A DNA stretch of 62,394 nucleotides from Gemmatimonadaceae bacterium (GTDB lineage: Bacteria > Gemmatimonadota > Gemmatimonadetes > Gemmatimonadales > Gemmatimonadaceae): assembly GCA_020852815.1 (NCBI GenBank), contig JADZAN010000022.1:1-62394 (forward strand), read 5' to 3'. Made by a program: the position numbers and the translations under genes. Below, one piece after another: positions 1 to 8,739 of this stretch; the stretch's first letter is position 1; every line of letters starts with the position of its first letter. The notes under the pieces are model-generated. The model was not told the DNA's origin and ran no database searches. It saw only the letters and a list, made by a program, of their open reading frames with translations.

Positions 1-87
1 GAAGCTCGAAGCGGCGCGCGCCGCGCGGCGCGCCACGCCGTCTACCACTGCACCACGACCACCCGTCACCCCGCGGCACTACACTGA
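1..87 (+). CDS. 3' end of a gene entering from the left edge (partial)
   Basis: Frame 1 is open from base 1 to a TGA at 85-87. Its codons are strongly G/C-ending, and the tail is arginine/alanine-rich and then threonine-rich. This resembles the C-terminus of a resident GC-rich gene rather than the less GC-rich island that follows. Only 28 codons are visible, so no family can be named. The gene boundary here could mark the left edge of the island. Confidence 0.35.
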   Translation, partial: EARSGARRAARHAVYHCTTTTRHPAALH

Positions 88-707
88 ACACCCACCCCAC
101 CTGTCACATTCTCGCTGAACCAGGACAGAGCGGGCACCCGTATGTGTGTTGGGGGTTGGGGGAGATGTATCGGGGCAGTAGGGCCTAGACGGCAACATGC
201 CACTGCACTGATAGGAGATCGGTCGCCTTGTGCGAAGCCGCATGACCCCTGGATCGGCGCAACATGTTCTAGCGTTGGAGGCGTGCGCGTCGCATTGAAC
301 CACCACGAAGCGCTTGCAGGTGTCACGCGCTGCTGCATCTGCTCGACGAGGCTTCCGATATATCGCATCTCCGATGCGTCAGAAGCGTCGCTTTGAATTT
401 ACCACTGCTTCAGTTCACACAGAGAGACGAGAACCAGGATTCTTCAGAGAAACGCGGCGGGATGCGCGCGCCACCTCATCGCGTCGTGGGCGCGTCAGCG
501 ATGGAAAGGAGCACTTTTCTCAGTTGCAAGTTCCCAACGAGGTTCCGAAGAGTGCCTGCAGACTATGGATGCGATGTTCTCGAGGGACTCGTGAGGACGA
601 TCCGCACCGCGTGCGCGCAGCAAGCGAGAGTGTCACCCGGGTGCGGCCGGACCAAAGAGACGTCCTACTGGGGGACAGGCGCGCGTGCGCGCGACTGACG
701 TGATCGC
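88..707. other. Non-coding stretch at the left edge of the island
   Basis: About 620 bases downstream of the AIPR gene. Open frames exist on both strands but none shows convincing codon bias, a ribosome binding site or a recognisable domain. No tRNA, attachment-site duplication or insertion-sequence end was seen. It may hold decayed mobile DNA. Confidence 0.4.
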
Positions 708-2780
708 TCACGGGCCATCCTCTTCTCTCCATCTTCGAATCACCCTCGCCGCCGACCGAGCCTGCTTGACCGAAGGCCGCCGCTCCCAATTGCCGAGTGC
801 ATAGCTTCGAAGAGTTGAAACGACGCCGCGGGCTCCCCAATGCATGTTGTCGGCGCGCATCGCCCAGTTCATGAGGTTCTCCCACTCCTCGGGTGAAAGA
901 CGAAGGCACTCGGAGATGGCGTGCGCGTCATCGACATCGACCAAGCCGGAGCTGATCGCGGCCTTCCCGTTGGGCGATCCGTAGCGGGCGAGATCGACGT
1001 CGGTGGACAGCTGGAGACCCCGGAGCTCTGTCCAGCATACCGCACTCTTGCACCACTCTGTGACATTGCGCGAGCCAGCGGTCGTCACGATATGACGGTA
1101 GATCGGCTCCGCCCAGTGCCGGATGACTTCCCTGATCTTCGGAGGCACCGCCTGCTTCTCCCAGATCCTGTCGAAATCGATGCCCTGCGGCATTCGGAAT
1201 GACAGGTACGCGACAAGATAGGCGACGACATTTGCTCGGTACGCCGGGATCGCGTCCTTGAGATCGTTCACCAGCTTCGTCGTATCCCGATACAGAATGA
1301 CCTTGCCGACGATGCGCTTGTATTCGCTATGATCGAGCTCCGGTCGTCGGAGCTGATCATCAAGTGCGTCCGTGAACTTCTTGAAGTTCTTCTGGCCTCC
1401 CTTGCTGACTTCTTCAGGGAGCTGATTCCACGCGTTCCAGCACTTGGCAAGATCCGTCTTCGTGATGAGCTGTGATCGCGGGGAGTGCTTCTCAAACTCA
1501 ATGCGTTTCGCGCGCGCGGTGGCAACTCGCATCTTCTCGGTCGCGTATGCGCCGCGAGAACGCTCATAGTACCATCGCGATTGCCGATCTGGCGTCCAGA
1601 TCGTCCTCGAGAGCTTCTCGAACGCGACGTGCCACGGCTGATTCGCCTCGAGATCGTCGTCCTTAACGGCGTTCTGTTTGTTGGCGAACTTGGAGATGCT
1701 GCGAACGAGTTCTATGAACCCGTCGTGATCCTCGTCCTCCGTGGTGACGACGACGAGCTTTCCCTGTACGAATACTTTCGCAACGCTGTTTGCAGCTCCA
1801 TCGACCTTCACCGCGCGATGAATCGACGCGGTTGTCTGTCCACCGTTGACCACCTGGAGACCGACGATCCTCGTAATCTCTTCATGTCCATCCGGCCGGC
1901 GACGGACCTCAACGCTCCTCGCGGTCAGCGCCAGGCCATTGTTGTAGGCAAAGAATCGATCGGGGTTGCCGTGAATGGTCTCTCTAATCCCCTTGTTGAC
2001 CTTGCCCGTCGCTGACAGAAACGCGCGGACGTTCTGCTCCAGCAACCGCTGTCCATACTTCTCGTACGCATGGAACAGCAATGTTCCAGGGACTACGCAC
2101 AGATAAGCATCGTAATGCGGATCGTCTTCGGGAACCCTGAGACACGGAAGCCCTGATCCGTGATTCACGTCCAGCACGTCGATCTCGATCTCTTCCTGCT
2201 TAGGATCCGACAGTCGACTAAGGCGCTCGATATCCCAGATCGCGCACGTAACCTCGACCTTGCTCACCTCAACTGAATCGATCGACTTCAGACGTTGCGT
2301 GAGCCCGTCCGTTGCAATATGCACCTCGATTCGCTTCAGTTTCTTCCGGCGCTCGTGGATAATGCGGCCGAGTGCCGCTGCGTCCGCCGCGGGTTCGAGA
2401 TCGTCGGCCCTGCCGTCAAGCATCGACGTGATGAAGTGAACCGCAAGTTCGAACCGCCGACGTAGCTCCTCCGCTGATGCTGGAGGAGTCTCGGGATCAT
2501 CGTTGTGGAGTACCGCTAGGATTGAAAGTGATGAGAGATCCTCGTCGTCAGACGGCGGAAACGCCCACCCCGCGATTTCCCAGTTGGCGCGTCCGAGCCG
2601 GCCGCCGCGGACGCACACCTCGGGATCCTCGATGACCCCTGCCTCCGAGAACATTTCGAGGACTGCATCCGCGAAACACTCGATCTCTGTAGCGTACGGA
2701 TTGCCGTCAACGGCCTTCTCGCGGACCTCTTCATTCAGGGCCCGGGCAAACTCGGACAACTGTTCACTTGTCTCAGGCAA
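708..2780 (-). CDS. AIPR-family abortive phage infection protein
   Basis: A 690-residue protein of the AIPR family (abortive infection phage resistance), cytoplasmic, last gene of a four-gene defence cassette. The family core is visible at residues 242-320: YGQRLLEQNVRAFL (242-255), NPDRFFAYNNGL (272-283) and VNGGQTTASI (311-320). The length is normal for the family. The start is TTG at 2780, with a GGAG ribosome binding site about nine bases upstream; the first 8 bases overlap the end of the nuclease gene before it, so the two are probably translationally coupled. AIPR members occur in phage-exclusion loci; the biochemical activity here is not known. The combination with Z1, DUF4420 and GHKL partners suggests a multiprotein effector rather than a lone Abi gene. 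Confidence 0.88.
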   Translation of the reverse strand: MPETSEQLSEFARALNEEVREKAVDGNPYATEIECFADAVLEMFSEAGVIEDPEVCVRGGRLGRANWEIAGWAFPPSDDEDLSSLSILAVLHNDDPETPPASAEELRRRFELAVHFITSMLDGRADDLEPAADAAALGRIIHERRKKLKRIEVHIATDGLTQRLKSIDSVEVSKVEVTCAIWDIERLSRLSDPKQEEIEIDVLDVNHGSGLPCLRVPEDDPHYDAYLCVVPGTLLFHAYEKYGQRLLEQNVRAFLSATGKVNKGIRETIHGNPDRFFAYNNGLALTARSVEVRRRPDGHEEITRIVGLQVVNGGQTTASIHRAVKVDGAANSVAKVFVQGKLVVVTTEDEDHDGFIELVRSISKFANKQNAVKDDDLEANQPWHVAFEKLSRTIWTPDRQSRWYYERSRGAYATEKMRVATARAKRIEFEKHSPRSQLITKTDLAKCWNAWNQLPEEVSKGGQKNFKKFTDALDDQLRRPELDHSEYKRIVGKVILYRDTTKLVNDLKDAIPAYRANVVAYLVAYLSFRMPQGIDFDRIWEKQAVPPKIREVIRHWAEPIYRHIVTTAGSRNVTEWCKSAVCWTELRGLQLSTDVDLARYGSPNGKAAISSGLVDVDDAHAISECLRLSPEEWENLMNWAMRADNMHWGARGVVSTLRSYALGNWERRPSVKQARSAARVIRRWREEDGP

Positions 2781-3774
2781 AGAGAAATCTCCTCACGTCG
2801 GCGTCCGGTGTTTGATACTGGACGATGGCACCCCACGAGATGTCGTAGGACACCGAGAACACATTAGCGCGGAGCTCTGACGGTCTGATGCGCGGAAAAT
2901 CGTCCCGTACATGGAGAAACTCTGTCTCCCGCACCTTGATGCGCACCGCGTACCGTACTCGATCGGAGTCGGAGTAGCCGGAATCAATGAGCCCTTGTTC
3001 GAGCAGAGACAGTGATCCGGGAGCCTCACTCTGCACCAGCCGGCGCACGCGATCAACCACTGCCTCGAGTCCCTCGCCACCTGCGCGTACCTCCTGCGCT
3101 GTCACGGCGAAGAGGCCGAGCCAGGGCACCACCGACTCGTCAAGTTGACGCTCCGAGGTTATTCGGAAGCGTTCGGGGGCCGAACTCGTCGAGAGCTTTG
3201 CTTCCACGGCCCCCTGATCCGTCTGGAAGTCGTGTGGAGTTCCGGAGGGACCCGTCCATGCGCGAAGCGCACTCTCGGCTCCTGCGAGGCTCGACAGACG
3301 CTCGATGCAGAGAAGTTCTCCGATCAATCCAAGTTGCCCCGATCTCCCAAGCCCCTCGTCTCCTCGGGCGTCGAAGAATCGCGCCCACGCCGCCACGCGC
3401 CGACTCACCTCGAGCAGTGCCATCGGCGCCGTCGGAGCAACTATGCAATCATCGAGCAGCTTGGCTGCCAGCTCAACAAAGACGTCTGCGAATACCTTTG
3501 CGGACGCCCTAATCTCATAGATCACTTCGGCGTGCATGCCTTCGCCGCTGCCATGTGTCGCCGCGATCTCGATGCCGCGGACTTTCGGTAGGCTCATCCC
3601 GTGCGGGACGCATGACCGTGTCGTCCTTAGGGCAAACCCTGGGATGCGAGTCTCGCCATCGACAAAGGCTCGAATGCCGAGGTTCGGCGGCCCGTAAAAG
3701 GCCCGGTACGCGATTCCCGGCGAGAGCGGCGCCGAACTGCGCAATTCCTCATAGACGGTGGAGGTCGCGCTCAT
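2773..3774 (-). CDS. PD-(D/E)XK motif nuclease (DUF4420 family)
   Basis: A 333-residue protein of the DUF4420 / PD-(D/E)XK motif family, the predicted DNA-cleaving component of the cassette. Visible features are the helix GLIGELLCIERL at 149-160, which carries the upstream acidic residue typical of this nuclease fold, and the catalytic-type D182 followed by E191-x-K193 (VEAK). The start is placed at the ATG at 3774, which overlaps the TGA of the Z1 gene as ATGA; an upstream in-frame start at 3801 would overlap more and adds only arginine-rich residues. The end overlaps the AIPR gene by 8 bases. It is known from the family that these proteins sit beside Z1 and AIPR genes; DNA specificity is unknown. 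Confidence 0.85.
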   Translation of the reverse strand: MSATSTVYEELRSSAPLSPGIAYRAFYGPPNLGIRAFVDGETRIPGFALRTTRSCVPHGMSLPKVRGIEIAATHGSGEGMHAEVIYEIRASAKVFADVFVELAAKLLDDCIVAPTAPMALLEVSRRVAAWARFFDARGDEGLGRSGQLGLIGELLCIERLSSLAGAESALRAWTGPSGTPHDFQTDQGAVEAKLSTSSAPERFRITSERQLDESVVPWLGLFAVTAQEVRAGGEGLEAVVDRVRRLVQSEAPGSLSLLEQGLIDSGYSDSDRVRYAVRIKVRETEFLHVRDDFPRIRPSELRANVFSVSYDISWGAIVQYQTPDADVRRFLFA

Positions 3775-6620
3775 TCGACCCCTGCGAGTTCGTCTTCCCA
3801 ATAGCGGTAGTTCAATGTGTAGCTCACCGGATTCGCGTCCGCGGAGTGCGGGAAGCTTACGAACGGGGCGACGAGCGGTACGATCTCACCCTCGGCGCGA
3901 TCCCACTGCGAAGGGTCAGGGGAGAGCAAATAGAGAATCAGCAGTCCCCGCGTCTTCGGTCGGCCCTCACGGAGCAAACGACCTCGCGTCAGCTCCGGCG
4001 GACGCTGCGGATCGTCCCGAAGGCAAGCGAGATCGCGCGCGACTCGCCGCCACTCATCTACAGACAGGTCGATCGACTCGTCCTTCGGGCTTCCGAGACG
4101 CTTCACGACATATCGTTCCTTCCGTTCCGCCGCGGGAGTGATTCGGTCGCGATAGATCGTTGAGATCCGGCATCCGCTCAACGCAATCGGCAACGACGGG
4201 AATGCATCGCTCGACGCGGCAACAGAACTTGCTGCACCCTTCCCGAGTACCACGACGGACCACTCGGTTAGCTCGCCGTTCGCGATCCGGTCCTCGATGT
4301 AATTGCGCACCGCGATTGCCGGCGTGCGCGAGAGATCCCGCTCCGCAAACTCGAACGATTTCAGGTAGGGAAGCACCGCAGCACCTGAGACTCCGTCCCA
4401 CTCAATGGCACCAGGCCACCGTCCGCGACGATACGCCTTGTCTGGATCATCTCGAAACACGGGAAACTCAGAGGGTGCACCACGTGAGTTGACGAAGTTC
4501 AGTGTCAACTCCCAGTTGCGCCTGACGACAGCACTTCGTTCGAGAAGAATGGTAGGTTCGAACGGCGTCGCGCTGAGGGACGTGGTGAGCGAGGGCAGCC
4601 CTGGCCGCAGCTTGCCCGTAATGGCCAGTACCGGGTGTGTCCGAACCCGAATCCCATAGTCGTCCGGAGTGCCACCGAGTAAGACCATCCGGTCGAACTC
4701 CTGGCGCAGTTCCTCTGCCGCGTCCGTAATGTGTCCGTACCACTCGGCGAGCTCGGAGCTGAGATACAGCCGACAAAGGTCTTCATAGTTTGGCCGATAG
4801 CCAAACCAGCGTCCCATCTGCATCAATGTGTCGTACATTCGGGCCGCGCGCAGGAAGTAGCTGACGCTCAGGCCCTCGAGCGTCAGTCCTCGCGACAGTT
4901 TGTCACCGCCAACAGCGATGACGTGAAGCCCGGACTTCTTGTGCTCCTCGTAGATAAGCGCGTCGGAAGCCTTCGCGTTTATGAGATTCACGCGGATCAG
5001 CTCCAGTACGGACCATACTTCGGATTCGACGGCTTCCCACGACATGGCGCTTTCGCCGTGAGCGGTGCTCGTTTGCGCAAAGTCCGTATCCCACATCTCA
5101 CGCAGGTCATGGCCGATCGTCTCGCCGGTTGTGGTATTGCGGGTGCGCCAGCGATCCTTGAGTGAGTTCACGTACTCGCTCACCTGGCGATGCACTACTC
5201 CCTGAACGGCGGTGAAGCGCGTGACGTGGATGAGCATCGATTTGTGGTCAGTAATCTGACCACGCGCCCGCCGCGCAGCGCTGGAAAGGACGAACGCACG
5301 AATCGCCTCTTCGAGTGACGGTGGAAGCACGTCGGTGTCCTTATACCGCGGCACCAGCCCATTCTTGTGGCTCGGTGGAATCCACTCGCTTGCATCCTTG
5401 ATGAATCGGATGCGGCTCGGCCGCTCCCCCTGTCGTGGAAGCGTCTCATCGCCGCGACCGAAGATCCTTGCAGGTCCGAAGTAGTTCGAGGGGGCGGAGA
5501 GGTTGATGATGAAGTGTCTGGGAAAGAGATCTTCGCCACCCTCGGGTGTCTTGCCCTCGGGGTGAATGAACACATTCGCGAACGGCGTCGCAGTGTAGCC
5601 GACGTAGGCGCGTCGCTCGAAGGTCTCCAGGAGCGTCCGGATGAGGTGGTTGATTGCCGTGGGGGAGTGGTCAAGATCCGGCTGACCGGTCTCCTCGTCG
5701 AATGCCTGCACCCTTGTGTCGACAGATGCCTGATCCGCTTCGTCGTCGATAACAAGGAGGGGAACTTCGCCGACGACAAACCGGCCGTCGCCGATCGGCT
5801 TCTTCGCGCTGAGCTTTGCCCAATCAATCAGATTCTTCAGAACCCTCACGTTCTTCTTCACGACGAACAGCAGGACATTGCCCCCAGCATGAATCTGAAA
5901 GCCCTGGGCCTTGGCTGTGTTGAAGTCTCCCCGATCGTCACGCGTCGTGACGGAGTCGGCGATAAGAGTCGGATCGATCTCACCAACGCCGACCGGAACC
6001 CGTGTTGTGGCTGGGTCGTTCCACTGCCTGGCATAACCTAGGAAGCCCTCGTCCAGACGGATCTGTGTCTGAGCGCGAAGGCTGTTGTGGATGCCAGAAA
6101 GCACAACGATGACCTTGTAGCCCGCATCGGCTGCCTTGCAGAGGAGACCTGTATAGTTGCCCGTCTTGCCCGATTGAACGTGTCCCACTACCAGCCCTTG
6201 CCGCCGCCACCCTCCCGCTCGCGTGGGATCCTCCAGCAGCCCCAGAACGGTGTCCGTCATATCACTCAGTTCTGTCACAACCTTTGGAGGGAGCCTCGTC
6301 TCGAGAAAGAGTCGATAGCGATTCCAGAAGCGCCACTCAACTTCCTTCACACGAACCGGAAGCCACGCCTTGTGGCTCGGGTCGTCGCCGGTGAGTACTC
6401 CACAAGGCCCCGTCCAGATGTTGAATCGTCGGGTGAGTTCGGCTATAACGCTCTGTACCTCCTCCGAGTCAGCGGACTTGCTGATGATGGCGGCGAATGA
6501 CCTCGCTGTCTCGGTGATCTTCTCTTCTGCAATCAGCTCTCCTGCCTGCAGGTCGGAACCAAGCGCGGTAAGGCAGATCTTGAGGAGCTTTTCGTAGGCG
6601 GGGGACGATGATAGGCTCAT
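3771..6620 (-). CDS. Z1-domain superfamily II ATPase
   Basis: A 949-residue Z1-domain protein (SF2 helicase-like motor), the largest gene of the cassette. The Walker A is GHVQSGKT (146-153), the Walker B/DEAD-like box is DDEAD (292-296), and motif III-like TATP is at 343-346. A late helicase motif around residues 590-640 includes SRGLTLEGL and MGRWFG. All elements of an active ATPase are present and the length is typical. The ATG at 6620 overlaps the TGA of the GHKL gene (ATGA), and its own stop overlaps the nuclease start, so the four genes should be made from one transcript. It is inferred to translocate on DNA and license the adjacent PD-(D/E)XK nuclease. Confidence 0.9.
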   Translation of the reverse strand: MSLSSSPAYEKLLKICLTALGSDLQAGELIAEEKITETARSFAAIISKSADSEEVQSVIAELTRRFNIWTGPCGVLTGDDPSHKAWLPVRVKEVEWRFWNRYRLFLETRLPPKVVTELSDMTDTVLGLLEDPTRAGGWRRQGLVVGHVQSGKTGNYTGLLCKAADAGYKVIVVLSGIHNSLRAQTQIRLDEGFLGYARQWNDPATTRVPVGVGEIDPTLIADSVTTRDDRGDFNTAKAQGFQIHAGGNVLLFVVKKNVRVLKNLIDWAKLSAKKPIGDGRFVVGEVPLLVIDDEADQASVDTRVQAFDEETGQPDLDHSPTAINHLIRTLLETFERRAYVGYTATPFANVFIHPEGKTPEGGEDLFPRHFIINLSAPSNYFGPARIFGRGDETLPRQGERPSRIRFIKDASEWIPPSHKNGLVPRYKDTDVLPPSLEEAIRAFVLSSAARRARGQITDHKSMLIHVTRFTAVQGVVHRQVSEYVNSLKDRWRTRNTTTGETIGHDLREMWDTDFAQTSTAHGESAMSWEAVESEVWSVLELIRVNLINAKASDALIYEEHKKSGLHVIAVGGDKLSRGLTLEGLSVSYFLRAARMYDTLMQMGRWFGYRPNYEDLCRLYLSSELAEWYGHITDAAEELRQEFDRMVLLGGTPDDYGIRVRTHPVLAITGKLRPGLPSLTTSLSATPFEPTILLERSAVVRRNWELTLNFVNSRGAPSEFPVFRDDPDKAYRRGRWPGAIEWDGVSGAAVLPYLKSFEFAERDLSRTPAIAVRNYIEDRIANGELTEWSVVVLGKGAASSVAASSDAFPSLPIALSGCRISTIYRDRITPAAERKERYVVKRLGSPKDESIDLSVDEWRRVARDLACLRDDPQRPPELTRGRLLREGRPKTRGLLILYLLSPDPSQWDRAEGEIVPLVAPFVSFPHSADANPVSYTLNYRYWEDELAGVE

Positions 6621-8116
6621 GAGGCAAGCGATGCGAGGATGGCAGGGAACTGGTCGAAGGGCTCCGTTAGCCGCAGAACCTCCAAGGCGTTCGCCCTCGA
6701 CATCTTCTGGCCTGCCTCGAGCCGGCTCAGCAGGTCCTTTGCGAGCTTCTCGACAGTTTCTGCGTCCAGCTGTTCGGAGGTGGATGCCGGTGCTTCCGGG
6801 CGCTCAGAGACGTCCAGCCAGATGCGGTGTACCGGCACTGTGGTCTCGAGAAGTCGAAACGCCCTCTCGACGATCGCCCTCTGCGCTGGTGTTGTGCGGA
6901 GCAGCTCCGCCACCACGGGATGTTCTCGGTTGATGAGGTAGGCCGGTGAGTTCCCCGCTCCTGATAACCACGCGGGGGAGAACGCAGCCCTTCTTCCCGG
7001 CGGCAGTGGGCTCCCCCGATGGACGTAGACTTCGCGCGCGGCGGAGCGGATGCCCTCTGCATTCCGGGTCAGCCAGTCACGCAGCTCCAGAGGAGGAAGC
7101 GCGGCCGACTTCTTGACGTCGATGTTCCACGCCGCGTCGAGCGTGTTCGGGAGATCGAGTCTGATCCGCGCGAGCTTGTGCTGCTCATCCCGAATCCAGC
7201 GTTTCGGCTTGCCGAGTCCTAGCCACGACCCCGAGACGAGCAGTCGTTGCCCGCGATAGACGTAGAAACCCTCCTGGCTGGTCCACCCAGCTGGGCCGGC
7301 GGCTACCTCGTATTCGTCGCCGTCGAATCGGTCCTTGTGAGGCAGAACGAAGCCTTGGAGGACCACAGTGCCGGCGGAACTACCCCGGCGTACCTCCGGC
7401 ATCTGCTGCGTCGATGGATGGGCAGTGAGGAATGGATCCCACCCTTTCACTCGAAACTCTTCGGTCTCGCCGTTGACGTAAATGCGAAGCTTCGGGCGCA
7501 TCCCTTCGATGAAGCGGTGGAACACCATGCCAAGATGGGCCTCGACTTCTCGCGAAGTGCGCTGGAAATCCAATCGGGCCCTGGAATCGTCCGTGCAGAC
7601 GTCACCGACGAGGCGGTCCAGCAAACGCCAGACGACAACGGTCCCGGAGTTCATGGCGTCCAAGGGCCGAAGGAGCTCGCCCTCAGACCCTTCGGAGCGA
7701 TCTTCGACAAGCCACTGATCCGTCCGGTGCACAAGTGCGAGATCCCACACGCGCGTGTGAACATCGCATTGGGCGGCTTTCGAGGCGACGAGAAGACGCG
7801 CGCACTGCGAGAGCGATGCGGTCTTGAGTCCGAGTCCGAACCTGCCTAGGTCGCTCGCGGCCCGCTGTTCGAGCGGGCTACGACTTCCGAGTGTCATGGC
7901 GCGATCGAGTTCTTCCGGCGCCATACCACGTCCATCGTCCAGAAGCGTCACCGTCGAGTCGCGGCCGTCCCACCGGAACTCAAGCCATACGGTCGACGCC
8001 CCCGCCGCTATCGAGTTGTCGATCAGGTCCGCGACGGCGGTCTTGGCGTCGTATCCCACGCCGCGGATCGACTGCATCAGCGCCGAGGCAGGTGGCGTCA
8101 GTTGCTTCTGGGCCAT
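6617..8116 (-). CDS. MORC/MutL-like GHKL ATPase (paraMORC type)
   Basis: A 499-residue protein with an N-terminal GHKL (gyrase, Hsp90, histidine kinase, MutL) ATP-binding domain. The Bergerat-fold boxes are clear: the N box AVADLIDNSIAAGA (27-40), the G1 box LLDDGRGM (58-65) and the G2 box GRFGLGLKTASL (91-102). The start is put at the ATG at 8116 (MAQKQLTPP), because the upstream open frame to 8269 is low-complexity and lacks conservation-like content. It is the first gene of the four-gene cassette. Iyer, Abhiman and Aravind described prokaryotic MORC/paraMORC ATPases in restriction-like neighbourhoods with SF2 helicases and nucleases, and this arrangement fits. The likely role is an ATP-driven clamp or complex remodeller. 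Confidence 0.88.
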   Translation of the reverse strand: MAQKQLTPPASALMQSIRGVGYDAKTAVADLIDNSIAAGASTVWLEFRWDGRDSTVTLLDDGRGMAPEELDRAMTLGSRSPLEQRAASDLGRFGLGLKTASLSQCARLLVASKAAQCDVHTRVWDLALVHRTDQWLVEDRSEGSEGELLRPLDAMNSGTVVVWRLLDRLVGDVCTDDSRARLDFQRTSREVEAHLGMVFHRFIEGMRPKLRIYVNGETEEFRVKGWDPFLTAHPSTQQMPEVRRGSSAGTVVLQGFVLPHKDRFDGDEYEVAAGPAGWTSQEGFYVYRGQRLLVSGSWLGLGKPKRWIRDEQHKLARIRLDLPNTLDAAWNIDVKKSAALPPLELRDWLTRNAEGIRSAAREVYVHRGSPLPPGRRAAFSPAWLSGAGNSPAYLINREHPVVAELLRTTPAQRAIVERAFRLLETTVPVHRIWLDVSERPEAPASTSEQLDAETVEKLAKDLLSRLEAGQKMSRANALEVLRLTEPFDQFPAILASLAS

Positions 8117-8739
8117 GCGCGGATACGGCGTGTCGGAGGTGGGCCTTGTCGGGGAGGAGCTGTGGCGAGTGGTCGCAGGGAATTTCGATGCCGTGCTCGG
8201 CCGCACAACTAGTAGTAACCCTGGGGTCCGGTTCGCGCGCGACAGACCGAGTTTCGAAGTGGCACCCATTCCCAGAACGAGTTCGGGGAGGGTCTGGCAC
8301 TTGACGGCGGCGCCGGGGTGCGCGTCCGTCGACGGCGAAAGATCTCCTGGCGGAGTCGGGGCGCGACTCTAGATTCCTTCGCTGCGCCGAAAAGCCGTCG
8401 TACGCCTGCGTGAGGGGCAGCGCGCGCCACGACGACTCCTGTCACGAGAGCCGTCCTCGCCGGCAACCCCAGCACGCCTAGTGAGCTCTACGAACAGATC
8501 GCGTCGCGACAAGAGGTCGTAACCAGCCGAGCAGTCGTGCAGCTTTCCCAGCGTCTGTACTGAAACGTATCAACGAAGAAGCTCAAGGCCGCTGCGGCAG
8601 GTAAGGGCGCAGGCAGCGCGCGGCGTCTGGCTGCATTCCTCCTACAGCTTGACCTCACGTGGGATTATGAAGCGATGACCGAGCCAGCGATGATTGAATT
8701 GCTGCTGCAGCAGTTCCGCCGCTTCGTCGGGTGAGGCCG
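8117..8739. other. Gap between the two defence operons, with coding-like relics
   Basis: No intact gene. On the plus strand a frame open from 8405 to a TGA at 8561-8563 reads sensibly (for example SELYEQIASRQEVV). A second frame running to the TGA at 8731-8733 ends RRLAAFLLQLDLTWDYE...RRFVG, also with plausible codon use. Neither has a canonical start, and they sit in different frames, so they look like remains of one or two small genes. The promoter for the GHKL-Z1-DUF4420-AIPR cassette should lie near 8117-8250 on the minus strand, but no clear -35/-10 pair stands out. Confidence 0.35.

Noticed and set aside
1-80. Partial tRNA at the left edge (a CAGTGGTAGACGGC-like string on the minus strand)
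   Set aside because: No acceptor stem, anticodon loop or T-loop can be completed; the bases read better as a protein C-terminus on the plus strand.
88-707. Attachment site or integron attC at the island edge
   Set aside because: No direct repeat matching the other side of the island, no integrase gene, and no convincing attC-like paired core sites were found.
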